A DNA stretch of 64,000 nt from Pholis gunnellus (GCA_910591455.2 OU342816.1:15194638-15258637), one strand, 5' to 3'. Counted from the first letter of the stretch, positions 24,435 through 35,642 are shown. Translations and numbers: made by a program. The notes: generated by a model from the letters alone, not told the origin.

Positions 24435-24560
24435 CCAGCCCAAGCTCTCTAAGAAAACGAGGAAAAACTCCCCAAAATCCTGATTGCAGGAAAATGAGAA
24501 GAAACCTCGGGAAAGGCAATTCAGAGAGAGATCCCCTCTCCTCGGACGGCTGGGTGTGCT
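24435..24560 (+). repeat. Dispersed teleost repeat (SINE-like), copy 2, diverged
   Basis: Shares GAAAAACTCCCC, GAAGAAACCTCGGGAA and GATCCCCTCTCC-like phrases with 17735-17945. It lies just 3' of the second PIM-like terminal exon. Confidence 0.55.
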
Positions 24561-24733
24561 ACAATATCTGCAAAAGCAGGAGTTCCTCACGTTCAACTTC
24601 CTGTCAAAGAGAGAGAGCAGCATTAGTATTTGAAGCACACTTATACATGACATTAAATAATATTAATATAATAATTCCAAATTTGGATGAGAAGTTTGGG
24701 TTGGTGTGCGTGTGTGTGTGTCTGTGTGTAGTG

Positions 24734-24831
24734 TTAGGTTTTTTTTAGCCGTGGGTGAATTCTGAGCTGCTCCAGCGTAGGACGCTGATTGGGGTCTTTG
24801 GTAAAACATCTTCTCAAGAAATCCTGGCAAT
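24734..24831 (-). pseudogene. Second copy of the PIM-like terminal exon (exon 8')
   Basis: Frame-compatible copy of the last exon at 26346-26437: CQDFLRRCFTKDPNQRPTLE, then QLRIHPRLKKT and a stop. It has an intact AG acceptor and ends two residues later than the main copy. The usual HPWL motif is changed to HPRL. It could be a used alternative 3' end or part of a broken neighbouring gene. Confidence 0.6.
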
Positions 24832-24941
24832 CTGGAGAGAAAGAAGGAGAAGAAAGGTGAGGGCGATGGCTACAGTGGTCCATCAGAATGTCAACAGATA
24901 TGTTTCTGCTGACATGTTCGTGAGTATGTTTTTCTTACTCA

Positions 24942-24980
24942 TCCTCATCCTCGCCGTCTTATTATGTCTGTATATTCTAG
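24942..24980 (+). repeat. Inverted fragment of a PIM-like intron acceptor region
   Basis: The plus strand reads CTCATCCTCATCCTCGCCGT and then CTTATTATGTCTGTATATTC before TAG. This is the complement of the pyrimidine tract upstream of each exon 7 copy (for example 25320-25362), which is otherwise on the minus strand. Confidence 0.8.
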
Positions 24981-25144
24981 CATAACCCTGTCCTGCAGAA
25001 TGACGATGAAGGAGTTCCTCACGTTCTCCTTCCTATCAAAGAGGCAGAGCAGTGTTAGAATTTGGATGACAAATTTGGGTTGGTGTGCATGCGTGTGTGT
25101 CTGTGTGTAGTGTTCTAACATGTTCGTGAGTATGTTTTTCTTAC

Positions 25145-25318
25145 TTTTGGACAGCGTCTCGCTGATTCTCACACGGGTTCTCAAGAACTCGGTGGTCTCA
25201 AAATCTACATCACTGTAGAGTGTTTCAAATAGGACCACGCCCATTTGCCACACTGTGTTGGGTCCGGCTCTGTATCTACAACGACAAAACCACTCTGGGG
25301 GGATGAAAGCAGGAGTAC
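25145..25318 (-). pseudogene. Extra PIM-like exon 7, copy d (open, 58 codons)
   Basis: Encodes GTPAFIPPEWFCRCRYRAGP through RVRISETLSK: the kinase P+1 loop and helices F-G. The acceptor, donor and frame are intact and the phase is the same at both ends. It lies 3' of the main terminal exon, so it would be used only by skipping exon 8 or in a separate damaged gene. Confidence 0.65.
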
Positions 25319-25551
25319 CTAGAATATACAGACATAATAAGACGGTGAGGATGAGGATGAGTATAATAATTCCAATTACTAACAGGATGTTCTTTTGTAG
25401 CATAACCTTGTCCTGCAGAATGATGAGGAAGGAGTTCATCACGTTCTCCTTCCTGTCAAAGAGGCAGAGCGATGACAGTGATGCACCAGAATCTCAACTG
25501 AAATCAACAGATATGTTTCTGCTGACATGTTCGTGAGTATGTTTTTCTTAC

Positions 25552-25719
25552 TTTTGGACAGCGTCTCGCTGATTCTCACACGGGTTCTCAAGAACTCGGT
25601 GGTCTCAAAATCTACATCACTGTAGAGTGTTTCAAATAGGACCACGCCCATTTGCCACACTGTGTTGGGTCCGGCTCTGTATCTACAACGACAAAACCAC
25701 TCTGGGGGGATGAAAGTAC
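25552..25719 (-). pseudogene. Extra PIM-like exon 7, copy c (open, 56 codons)
   Basis: As copy d but lacking six bases, so GTPAFIPPEW becomes GTFIPPEW. Open throughout, with intact splice signals. Loss of Pro-Ala from the P+1 region may impair kinase folding. Confidence 0.65.
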
Positions 25720-25965
25720 CTAGAATATACAGACATAATAAGACGGTGAGGATGAGGATGAGTATAATAATGCCAATTACTAACAGGATGTTCTTTTGTA
25801 GCATAACCTTGTCCTGCAGAATGATGAGGAAGGAGTTCATCACGTTCTCCTTCCTGTCAAAGAGGCAGAGCAGGGTTAAAATTTGGATGACAAGTTTGGG
25901 TTGGTGTGCGTGCGTGTGTGTCTGTGTGTAGTGTTCTGACATGTTCGTGAGTATGTTTGTCTTAC

Positions 25966-26133
25966 TTTTGGACAGCGTCTCGCTGATTCTCACACGGGTT
26001 CTCAAGAACTCGGTGGTCTCAAAATCTACATCACTGTAGAGTGTTTCAAATAGGACCACGCCCATCTGTCACACTGTGGTGGGTCCGGCTCTGTATCTCC
26101 AACGACAAAACCACTCTGGGGGGATGAAAGTAC
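25966..26133 (-). pseudogene. Extra PIM-like exon 7, copy b (nonsense mutation)
   Basis: Shares the six-base deletion with copy c and has TGA in place of the tryptophan codon of VWQMG, so it cannot encode a working kinase domain. Confidence 0.75.
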
Positions 26134-26345
26134 CTAGAATATACAGACATAATAAGACGGTGAGGATGAGGATGAGTATAATAATTCCAATTACTAACAG
26201 GATGTTCTTTTGTCGCATAACCTTGTCCTGCAGAATGATGAGGAAGGAGTTCATCACGTTCTCCTTCCTGTCAGAGGCAGAGCAGGGTTAAAATTTGGAT
26301 GACAAGTTTGGGTTGGTGTCCGTGTGTCCGTGTGTAGTGTTCGGT

Positions 26346-29300
26346 TTATTTTAGCCATGGGTGAATTCTCAGCTGCTCCAGGGTAGGACGCTGTTTGGGG
26401 TCTTCGGTGAAACATCCTCTCAAGAAATCCTGGCAACCTGGAGAGAAAGAAGGAGAAGAAAGGTGAGGGCGATGGCTACAGTGATCCATCAGAATGTCAA
26501 CAGATATGTTTCTGCTGACATGTTCATGAGTATGTTTTTCTTACTTTTGGACAGCGTCTCGCTGATTCTCACACGGTTGCTCAAGAACTCGGTGGTCTGA
26601 AAATCTGCATCACTGTGGAGTGTTTCAAAGAGGACCACGCCCATCTGCCACACTGTGGTGGGTCCGGCTGTGTATCGAGAATGATAAAACCACTCTGGGG
26701 GGATGAAAGCAGGAGTACCTAGAATAGACAGACATAATAAGACGGTGAGGATGAGGATGAGGAGCTGTGTCTAAATGTAAAAGTTACAGATGGGTAAGTT
26801 ATTGAAGAGCAGGAGTAAAGCCAGACATCTTACCGTAGAAGACGCGATAACAGGCTCCTCTCTTGACGAAGCAGCTCAGACCAAAGTCAATGAGGCGAAC
26901 TCGCGGGACGTCCGAGCTCGTCTCAATCAAGATGTTTTCAACCTTAATGTCCCGGTGAAAAATCTTTTGCTTCTCTAGGTCAATTGCTGCATCTATCAGC
27001 TGTTTCAGTATGATCTGACAGACAAAAAGAGAGAGATGAGGGATCACAGAGGAGGATGGTTTTAACATGTTTTCATGGCTGTGACTCTGAGCTGACTACA
27101 AATACAAAACACAAAGTTTCTAAAAGCATCTTTAAGCCATAGAAATTGAAATGCACGAGAGATTTTCAGTAGATTGGGTAAAAACCTCATCCGTTTATTT
27201 TCCCCTCCAAATAACTTTAGTTGACCTGGAGCTTTGTCTACAACCTGTTTGACTGCCTCCACTACTGTTTCTTGATCCATCAGAACAATTGCTTTGGTGA
27301 ATACAATGTTACCATGATCAACAGAAACAATGATCTAAAGACTAGGAAAATAAACCTTAAATTAAAAAAAAAAAACCTTTAGGTATAGCCTCCCAGTTCC
27401 TGTAAAAAGTTAAAGACACACAAGGATCCTTCAGCAGCTTACCTTGGCCTCCTGCTCTTGTAAGGAGCCTCCGTTGCCGTTGATGTAGGCGAGTAGGTCC
27501 TTGGCGGGGATCGGTCTCTCCATTACCAGGATCAGCTCCTGGTCAAGATCGTACCAGTCCAATAGAGACACGGGTGCTGACGTCCCCACTGATCCACTTG
27601 TTTTGTCCGCCAGTTTCAACATGACGGCAACCTCCACGGACAGCTGCTTCCCAGTTTTATTCTGAAAGATCACAACAGAGTGGAGGATGAGAGAACCATG
27701 ATTCATCCATAATACATTCAGAAAAAGAGTGCAGTGTTGAATACAGAAGATTTTAACAGCAGCAGGTGTTGCTCTCTCACCACGTGTTTGCAGTAAATGT
27801 TGTCCTTGGGAATGTGTTTGATGGCAACCTATGAGATACAAACAAGACTTGTGTTAGCACTCCCTGACCATATTGTGTGTGTGTGTGTGTGTGTGCAAGA
27901 TTGTGTGTGTGTGTAACACTTACAGGTATATTATCTGCTTTGCGATAGCCAGCAAACACAGTTCCACATCCTCCTTCACCAAGCTGATCCTGCTGTTTGT
28001 ATTTGGCCTCAAATTCAGCTGAACAGACCAACACATATTATGTTTTAATACAGTTGTGAGTAACACCAATTATATGCTACCTAAGCTCTAATATGAATCC
28101 CTCCTCTGTTATACTTATAAATCCTAATCTTACACTAAAATGAGGTTAAACCTTACATTTAATAATAATAACGTTATTTATATAGCACCTTTAAAAACAG
28201 AGTTTACAAAGTGCTTTGACAGACAAAGCAGCAAAAGCGAGGCAATAGTAACAACACTATACTGACCTCTTAAGACATCTACAGACGGTCTGGTGTTCTT
28301 CAGGTATGGCCTCCTTTTACTTTTTGTCTTTGGTCCACCATCGGCGGCGGCCTTCCTCTCACTGACTCTCACATCCTTCACAGATGTATTGCAGTGTTCT
28401 ACAGAGGAGAAAAACACCCAGAGGAACATCAGCTTGACCATCATAGGCACTAACGTGGACAATAGACATCCTCCATACGAAATGACAAAATGGGCAGATT
28501 CAAAAATAGTTTGCCTGCCAAAACCTCAATAAAAATAACATTTCTCACTGTCCTCCAGTGGAATCCATCCAAGCGGGTCATTTTATTTGTCCAGTTTTTG
28601 ACATATCTGTCTCCAGCTCAATACAATTAAGGTGAATGCAATTTAGTTTGTGGTGCTCACAGCAATGAAACATTTAACAGAAACATCTATTTCCAAAAAC
28701 AGGCTCCTTGTTACTCTGGATAATCTACAAGCCTCAATGTAATCAGTATCTATTGGACCAATCTTCTACCAAAGAAATAGTCCAAATGAAACTATAGTGT
28801 GTTCGATAGATTATCCATCCAGGGCACCTTTTTGGAAAGAGATGTTGCTTTTGAATTTTAAAATGTCAATTGTTGATGCTGTGAGCACCAAAAATGAAAT
28901 TCCTCTTTCACACCTGAGTGAAATCAAAAATCTCAGACACAGATCTTTTAAAACCTGAGGAAACCTGGGAGAAATTATCCAAACTATCTGCATAAATAGA
29001 TACCATTAGAGGGAAGGGATAATTTGTTTTCTTTGTAATCTAGGTGAACTGAAGTCTATTTAGATCAATATACCAACACCCCAGTTGATGTACATTTCTG
29101 TAAGAGATCTGAGTACATCTTCCACCACTGTCTGAACCCCGTGTTTAGTAAACTGATGATTGGATACACTCCCAACAGCAGATTCACATGATCAGCTTAC
29201 CTTTCCCAGACTCCACTGAGGAGGATGCCGGCTCCTTGCCAAACAGGTTGAGGTCAAGTCTTCCCTTTTTCTCCTTCTTCTTCATTGGTTCTCCCTCCAA

Positions 29301-29492
29301 AGGTTCTGTGGTGTTCCTCTTCACTCCTCTCGCACTGAAGTATTCCTCAGAGGTGGTTGAGTCGTCACTTTCTGAAAGCCTTGTCCTTTTGAAAAGGGGT
29401 TCACTTTCCGGACTGGTCTTTCTTTTAACCCCTCTAGTCGTGTCATCCTCTCCGGAAGCTGAACTTTTTGCTGATATATATGCTAAGCTCAT
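26346..29492 (-). CDS. PIM-like serine/threonine kinase, 8 exons, ~410 aa
   Basis: Exons, in transcript order: 29201-29492, 28267-28398, 27924-28018, 27781-27828, 27443-27661, 26834-27014, 26545-26718, 26346-26437. The sum is 1233 bases in one frame, with AG/GT borders. The N-terminal ~150 residues are Ser/Lys-rich with basic clusters (GVKRKTS, FKRTRLSES), possibly nuclear signals. The kinase domain has LGEGGCGTVFAG, VAIKHIPKD, the PIM-like LLDWYDLDQELILVMERP, HRDIKVENIL, LIDFGLSCF, GTPAFIPPEW, RPTLEQLRIHPWL. All catalytic residues are present. PIM kinases phosphorylate substrates with basic residues upstream of the target Ser/Thr and are constitutively active. This divergent type is expanded in fish; its specific substrates are unknown. 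Extra copies of exon 7 and exon 8 lie just downstream. Confidence 0.88.
27876..27912. repeat. (GT)n microsatellite in a PIM-like gene intron
   Basis: Two GT runs separated by a short interruption, between exons 3 and 4. Confidence 0.85.
28160..28235. repeat. Short dispersed repeat fragment
   Basis: GTTATTTATATAGCACCTTT and ACAAAGTGCTTTGACAGACA resemble the tail phrase of common fish interspersed repeats. It lies in the intron between exons 2 and 3 of the PIM-like gene. Confidence 0.5.
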
Positions 29493-29519
29493 GCTGATAT
29501 AGTTGTGAACTATTTATAT

Positions 29520-30280
29520 ATATAGGTATACGCGATAACTTCAGAGCAACGAGTGTGTCGAATCAATGCTTGAACTGAATGAATTTGACAATGTGTGTGT
29601 TCTTAATATGTGGTGAACAGAATGTGGAACACAATGAGTTGTTCTGTATCATGAGGTCATGATAGAACAACCGTACCGTTCTTATTTCCTTAATATGCAA
29701 ATTAGTGTTTAGTGCATTATTTGAATTGTGTGTATATTTGTATAGGTGGCACTGAAACAATTCATACAATGCATAAAATACACAAGCATACAATGCTTGA
29801 TATTGACTCCCTCTCAGTCATCTGGATGATTTTACCTATTGAAATGCCCTTAGGTTGTTTTTATGAACTATTCATATTGATCTAAAGTCAAACATTTCAA
29901 GGAATAAATGCAAAACTATTCTTTGCTTTCTGGTTGGCAATGTTGTTCTGTCTGTCAAGCCACCATTTTGGTCCAGACTGAAATATCTCAACAACTGTTG
30001 GATGGATTGAACTTTGGTCCTATCTATCCTACTGACTTTAGGTGATCACCTCATTTTTATCTAGCAACGCCATGCGGTTGACATTTGTGGTTTTTGCATG
30101 TGAAGAAATACACATTCCTGCCAATGTTATAACGTCGTTCCACTGATCATGAGATAACAGTAATATGCCCAACACATTATAATGCTGCACTGTGCCAGCA
30201 AAAGGCAGGGAAGAACACAGTTAGAAAGTGAAAATGGAGAAACATTAACAATGCATTTTTTTAAATAAATTAAAAAAAAC
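29520..30280. other. Upstream region of the PIM-like gene
   Basis: AT-rich. A TATATATATAGGT stretch sits about 20-35 bp before the start codon on the gene's strand, but no clear promoter is assigned. Part of it (29970-30095) is a dispersed repeat. Confidence 0.4.
29970..30095 (+). repeat. Dispersed teleost repeat (GTCCAGACTGAAATATCTCA family), copy 1
   Basis: The phrase GTCCAGACTGAAATATCTCA followed by ACTGTTGGATGGATTG is one I recognise as very common in fish genomes. Related copies are near 45770, 46320 (inverted), 55545 and 59200. Confidence 0.7.
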
Positions 30281-30394
30281 ATTGCCAAGAGGAACGTGGA
30301 AGGCCAGGACATGCTCTACCAGTCCCTCAAGCTAACCAACTGCATCTGGATCTTAGCTGAGCTCCGCATTCAGCCCGGCAACCCAAACTACACG
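30281..30394 (+). pseudogene. Isolated exon of an AP-1/AP-2 complex beta subunit
   Basis: 38 codons read IAKRNVEGQDMLYQSLKLTN, then CIWILAELRIQPGNPNYT. This is nearly identical to the C-terminal appendage of AP1B1/AP2B1 (known form TNGIW; here Gly is Cys). A GTAGAG donor-like site follows directly. The sequence before it is a poor acceptor, and the expected final exon (LSLKCRAPEV...) does not follow. No other adaptin exon is in the window. It looks like a stranded exon fragment, not a gene. Confidence 0.85.
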
Positions 30395-30599
30395 GTAGAG
30401 GATTATTACACTATTGGGCCTTCAGCTGTGCTTCATGCTTGTTTGATGAATATCTGTGTCCAGGTGACATCTACAAGGTTTAATGTAGAATTCCAATGCA
30501 GCTCAGTTGGTAAGAAAGGGAAAGAAAATAACAAAGAATTTCAAGTTTTTGTTGTTGTTATTTTTATTGATCACAATTAAACCTGGACAAACATTTTTG

Positions 30600-32832
30600 A
30601 GTGATTCCTGGTTGTATTTGGTGAAGTGCCTGCATGTAGTAGATTATAGCTGCGTCTCTGATAGGTAGTGAAACAGGTTTTTAGGTTTTATATACATATA
30701 TTTAGTGTTTTATGGCTTTTTAATGTAAAGTAGATTGAGTTCACTTGTGCTATATAATGAGAAGAATTGGAACCAGAATTTATTCCACAAAGGACTACAA
30801 CAAACATTTATTTATTTAATTTTCGATTTATTTATCAATGCTGTTTTTGATTAATAGGTTGTTAGTCTATAAAACAACAGAAAGTAGTCAAAATTAATAT
30901 TCATACTTTCCCAAAGTCCACAGTGACGTCTTCCAATGTCTTGTTCTGTCCTGAGTCAGTCCAAAACCCAAATATATTAATTTAAATGTGATGTAATACA
31001 GAGATAAACAACCGGTCTTTTGGATTTGCTTTATTTTTGATATTGACTTTGCTTCAGTTGCACCTACAGACTGATACCAGTGTTGCTTTGTTCCTATTGC
31101 CATTCATGTTTGTGACGAGTAGAAACCTTCTTATACACAGTCTGTGGTAGAAACCCACAATGTGATTGAAGCTGCTAGCGTCGGTCCTACAGCGGGTTAT
31201 CCTCCTGGAGGTCATAGCTTACAATAACTTCTAGAGACATGCTTATCCAACAAACATTATACATACATCACAATGAGCAGCATATGTACTCCTGTTTTTC
31301 CTGTCATGACTTTAAGCACACCGCACAGCTTCTTGTATTTGATGTGATTACTTACAATTTTAGTTTAGATATATAACTTGCTTTTTCCTCCATAAGTATG
31401 AAACATTGTGCAGTAATTGAAAAACTTGACATTCCAAACCGTTGGAAAACGAAAATGCAGACCAGAGATAAGTAAGAAACGTAACCACCAAATCCAGGCA
31501 TCTACGTGACAAGTGATAAAACACAGAAGCAGGTCCTGTTGAGGTCTTTATTCCAAACATCAGCCATCAGCACTGTTTTATTAACACTCCACCCTTTTCA
31601 CCTCAGCTGCATCTAAATGTCTTCCGAAGATTTAGATAATTTTTTAAGCATGTTTTTTGTTTGGTTTTAGATGTTTTAATGGTTAAATTCAAAAATGCAA
31701 AAAGCTAAAGAAATAAGAAATGTCATGTGAAGCAACTTCAATGGACCTGTTCTGACATAATAAAGCTAATCTTTACTCAATTATATAGAAACAAACTGTA
31801 GTGAGGTGTCTGCAGGCTACAGTATTTAAGTGGACGAACGCAAACTGTCAGTGGAACAGACAGTCAAGAAGCTTCTGGCAGAAAATAACACACTCCACAT
31901 TTGTTTATAATGACACAAACCACAGCAACTATTGATTATCTGTTAACACACCAGTGCCACTTTATTTTAAGAATATTTGTTAGTTCATTTCACATTTACT
32001 GCAACCACATAGTTGCACACGGCTTTATGCACCGACATTATCATTCCTATTTATTGTGCATCTACCTCTGTGTGTCTCCTTTTTAACTGGCTTTATTGTT
32101 TCAGTAGCTTCAATTCTGTAATGTGCATTAAATGTTTTCACCTTTCTTTTTGATACCAGTGTTTTTGCTATCTTCATTCCGTTGTTGTCAAGCCAGTCTA
32201 AACCTGGGGCAAGTCAGGCCGAACCAATCTCACAGGACCAAGCATTCACGCTAACGAAATGCCCAAGCTTATGTTTTAGTACCCTAGTGTCAATATAACC
32301 CTCTGATGTTGGCTTTGTGTGTGCTAATAGAACATAGGGTGCATATGCTCTAAGGCCAAGAGTTGCGTTAGTACAGTGTAGTCAAGTGATGGTGTAGTTT
32401 ATGTTGCTAATACATTTAAATGTTTTGGTATTACCCTACAAAGGAAATAAAGCCTTGCCTCTATCTATTCCACAGAAAAGACGTTTTTGTGTTGGTGACA
32501 CTATTTTCCTACATGGTAATGTAGAAATATATTTTGAAATGTGCCTGCATGAGAGTCCACTGTCGATTTTATCCTTTTTCATTTAGGCTGTAGCTTTGCT
32601 CCATTTAAAATCTAATCTCCCAACGTCATGTCTCTGTTGTTTTAAGCAGCATCGTCTCGAGCACTCCCACACATTGAAGTATATATCCAAATCATTTGCC
32701 AGCAACACAGAATGTATGGCGAGAGCTATCATAACATCCTTGCTGTAACCCTGTTGTAAATTATTTGTCATTGTCACAGTACCACATCTTATGTCATTAA
32801 ACTGCCAAACACATGATGCATTACTGTGTCGA

Positions 32833-32903
<71 letters not shown>

Positions 32904-33182
32904 AACAAAGCAGAGACGGGTCACATTACAGTGGATGATAAGAAAAGCTAGTGAAAATAGATTAACACCACTAACACAAATCACCAGGGGCCTGTATTAC
33001 AAAGCAAGATTAGTGGGTCAGCCAAGTAAAATCACTTCATTATTTTAGCTTAAATCAGTTTATACTGTGCTCACAATGAAATGAGCACTAGCTAACTGTG
33101 GTTCAGAACCCTGGGGCCAGGTAGTGTGCTGGTATAAAAGTGCTGATTTGCTTTTTGGGTCTCTGGTCAAATGAAGTTGTCA
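30600..33182. other. Cargo DNA, no gene seen
   Basis: AT-rich with short ORFs only, apart from the (GT)n run at 32834-32900. Confidence 0.5.
32834..32900. repeat. (GT)n microsatellite
   Basis: About 33 uninterrupted GT units. Confidence 0.95.
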
Positions 33183-34502
33183 TTTAATGGCTACAATTAT
33201 TTGCAACATTGTTATTGTATTAGTTTGTGTCATTACCTTGCCCCCCTCACTATTATTTTCTAGTTATTATAATTTAAAACGCTTTGTGTGACTTTTAAAC
33301 TCACCTACTTTCACCTAAAGTAGCTGCAGGGCGATACTCATTTCCGCCAATAGGTGGCAGTAGCGGGTTTTGGTATGACTGGCGCTGTAATTCTTGTCTA
33401 AGATAAACGAGCTAGACCAGCCTTAAGAATGAACAGTCGAGATCACAGAAGCAGATATTCATCTGAGACTGTCTTGTTGTTTTATTCACAGATGAGAGAA
33501 GTACACAAGTTTGCATGCTTTTGCAGTGCCATGTTTTGATGTTTATGAAGTGTTAGCGGTTTAGCGCCATTGTAACATCAGTAACCTGTGCTGATAATTG
33601 TACTGTTCCCATGTATTGTTCCCACACACACACAATTAAAGTGCTTTTTTTCAATTTGAGCTGTGTGCCATCTTCATTTAGTATTAACCAGTAACATATA
33701 CACTGATATGTACACATCTGAAAAACTCTCACAAGTTTTTCTGTTATTATAACATCAACATTATTCAAATAGACCTTGTAGTTAGAGAGATGCAGTCTTT
33801 TGAGTATGGGTATGCAATTTTCGAGCAGAGGCCTAAAATTAGGGCTAGGGGTAAAGAGGCTAAGATAAGCTCGCTGGACCAGAAAGGACAGTCGAGATCG
33901 CAGAAGCAGATATTCATCTGAGACTGTCTTGTTGTATTCACAGCACAATAAATTCATCTGGAAAACTGAATCAACATGATCATCATCATTCAGTGTGTAA
34001 CATTTGCACGAAACCAATGCAAGATAAACTGTTTGTAAAAACTTTCAGAACGTTGACGTAAATTGGCATTACCTATATCGTGGATCCAGCGATCCGAAGA
34101 CAAATGATGGTGGGACCTGGTTTTAAAAGGGAGCACAGTTTGAAGACCACGAGATGACCAGCTTTGTGAAGTCAGGTAGGCCCAACGTCACATACCTTCA
34201 CTCACCTCATCTGAGGATTAGTAGCTATGCACATATAACCACCTGAACCTGTGTAAAGTTAGTATGCATTTGTTTGTATGGAGGCGTGGGTTCAAATCTC
34301 ACTTCTGACTGCCGGTGATTTTAATTCACTGCCGCTGTTATTCTATAAACTGCGTCTGAACAGCAGATCAACTACTACAGTATACTAATTGATACACATT
34401 TTTATGTATATATATTTACAGTATACGATACCTACGTTTTTAAATGTACGTATGTAAACACATGAATGTGTAAATAAACACAGTAATAAATAAATACATG
34501 AA
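33183..34502 (+). repeat. Long dispersed repeat R, copy 2
   Basis: Same order and orientation as 15320-16851 with small internal deletions. It contains the second CTCF-like motif (33347-33360) and the second tRNA-Leu 3'-half relic (34278-34308). Confidence 0.8.
34278..34308 (+). pseudogene. tRNA-Leu 3'-half-like relic inside repeat R copy 2
   Basis: Nearly identical to 16637-16667. T-arm and acceptor-like bases only. Confidence 0.4.
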
Positions 34503-34546
34503 AAATACAAATAAATAAATAGAGATACAAGGATCTGACTTTATAC

Positions 34547-35155
34547 TTGGGGTCTTGTTCACGAGTGAGGGTAAGATGGAGCGGGAGATCGACAGGCGGA
34601 TCGGTGCGGCTGCAGCAGTAAAGCAGGCGCTGCACCGGACCGTCTTGGTGAGAGAGCTGAGCCGGAAGGCAAAGCTCTCAATTTACTGGTCGGTCTACGT
34701 TCCTACCCTCACCTATGGTCACGAACTCTGGGTCGTGACCGAAAGGACAAGGTCGCGGGTACAAGCGGCCGAAATGAGTTTCCTCCGTAGGGTGGCCGGG
34801 CTCAGCCTTAGAGATAGGGTAAGGAGCTCGGACATCAGGAGGGAACTTGGAGTCGAGCCGCTACTCCTTCGCATCGAAAGGAGTCAGCTGAGGTGGTTCG
34901 GGCATCTGATTAGGATGCCTCCTGGACGCCTCCCACTGGAGGTTTTCCGGGCACGTCCAACTGGGAGGAGACCCCGGGGAAGACCCAGAACACGCTGGAG
35001 GGATTATATCTCCCAGCTGGCCTGGGAACGCCTCGGGATCCCCCAGTATGAGCTGGAAAATGTTGCGGGCGAGAGGGAAGTCTGGGTCAGCCTGCTTGGC
35101 CTGCTGCCACCGCGACCCGACCCCGGATAAGCGGAGGAAAATGGATGGATGGATC
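34547..35155 (+). mobile_element. 5'-truncated LINE (L2/CR1/Rex group), reverse-transcriptase C-terminus
   Basis: An open frame of about 190 codons ends in the typical C-terminal region of fish LINE ORF2: LSIYWSVYVPTLTYGHELWV, FLRRVAGLSLRDRVRSSDI, LRWFGHLIRMPPGRLP, RPRGRPRTRWRDYISQLAWE. It stops at PPRPDPG and is followed by a GGAT-repeat tail, as in L2-like elements. The upstream reverse-transcriptase core and endonuclease are missing. It lies just before the tRNA-Tyr array. Confidence 0.85.
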
Positions 35156-35199
35156 TGACTTTTTCCGTCCCTATACCGAAAATGAAACCTAAAGAATTT

Positions 35200-35282
35200 G
35201 ACCCAGCGGCCACCTAAGGATACCTGCATATTTTCTACATCAGCCTACAGTCCTCCGCTCTACCAACTGAGCTATCGAAGGG
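35200..35282 (-). pseudogene. Truncated tRNA-Tyr copy at the edge of the array
   Basis: The 5' part (CCTTCGATAGCTCAGTTGG and the anticodon stem) matches the other copies. Part of the intron is deleted and the T arm/acceptor 3' side is replaced by diverged sequence, so it cannot fold as a tRNA. Confidence 0.8.
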
Positions 35283-35538
35283 AGCCAGAGACTCACACTT
35301 TTTCAGCTTATGTATTGAGGCTGAAACTGATGCCGAACCAAAGTTTGTTTTGCAAACACTCAACAATGCAAAGAGTCAAACATGACAAAAAGCCACATCC
35401 CTTTGTCTCCGTACATGCTTGTTTAAAACTCTTGCAAAGTTACAAAGAAGATAATTCAATTATTGTCAATCAACTGCACTTGATTATTGATAATAAGGCT
35501 CATCTATCCAGTCCGAACAGACAACAACAATAACTACG

Positions 35539-35642
35539 TCCTTCGAGCCGGAATTGAACCAGCGACCTAAGGATACCTGCATATTTTCTACGGTGAAACA
35601 TCAGCCTACAGTCCTCCGCTCTACCAACTGAGCTATCGAAGG
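35539..35642 (-). tRNA. tRNA-Tyr(GTA), copy 1, canonical
   Basis: 104 nt: a 73 nt mature sequence plus a 31 nt intron after position 37. Acceptor CCTTCGA pairs with TCGAAGG and the discriminator is A. The A box TAGCTCAGTTGG and B box GGTTCAATTCC match Pol III consensus. The anticodon loop is CTGTAGA (GTA). Delivers tyrosine to UAC/UAU codons. Confidence 0.93.

Noticed and set aside
24945..26065. Hydrophobic helix-like stretch (ILLVIGIIILILILTVLLCL) within long minus-strand frames, suggesting a membrane kinase
   Set aside because: It is the translated pyrimidine tract and acceptor region of the repeated intron, immediately before exon 7. Reading through is a by-product of the intron staying in frame.
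34861..35229. Minus-strand frame of 122 codons
   Set aside because: Antisense of the LINE reverse-transcriptase C-terminus.
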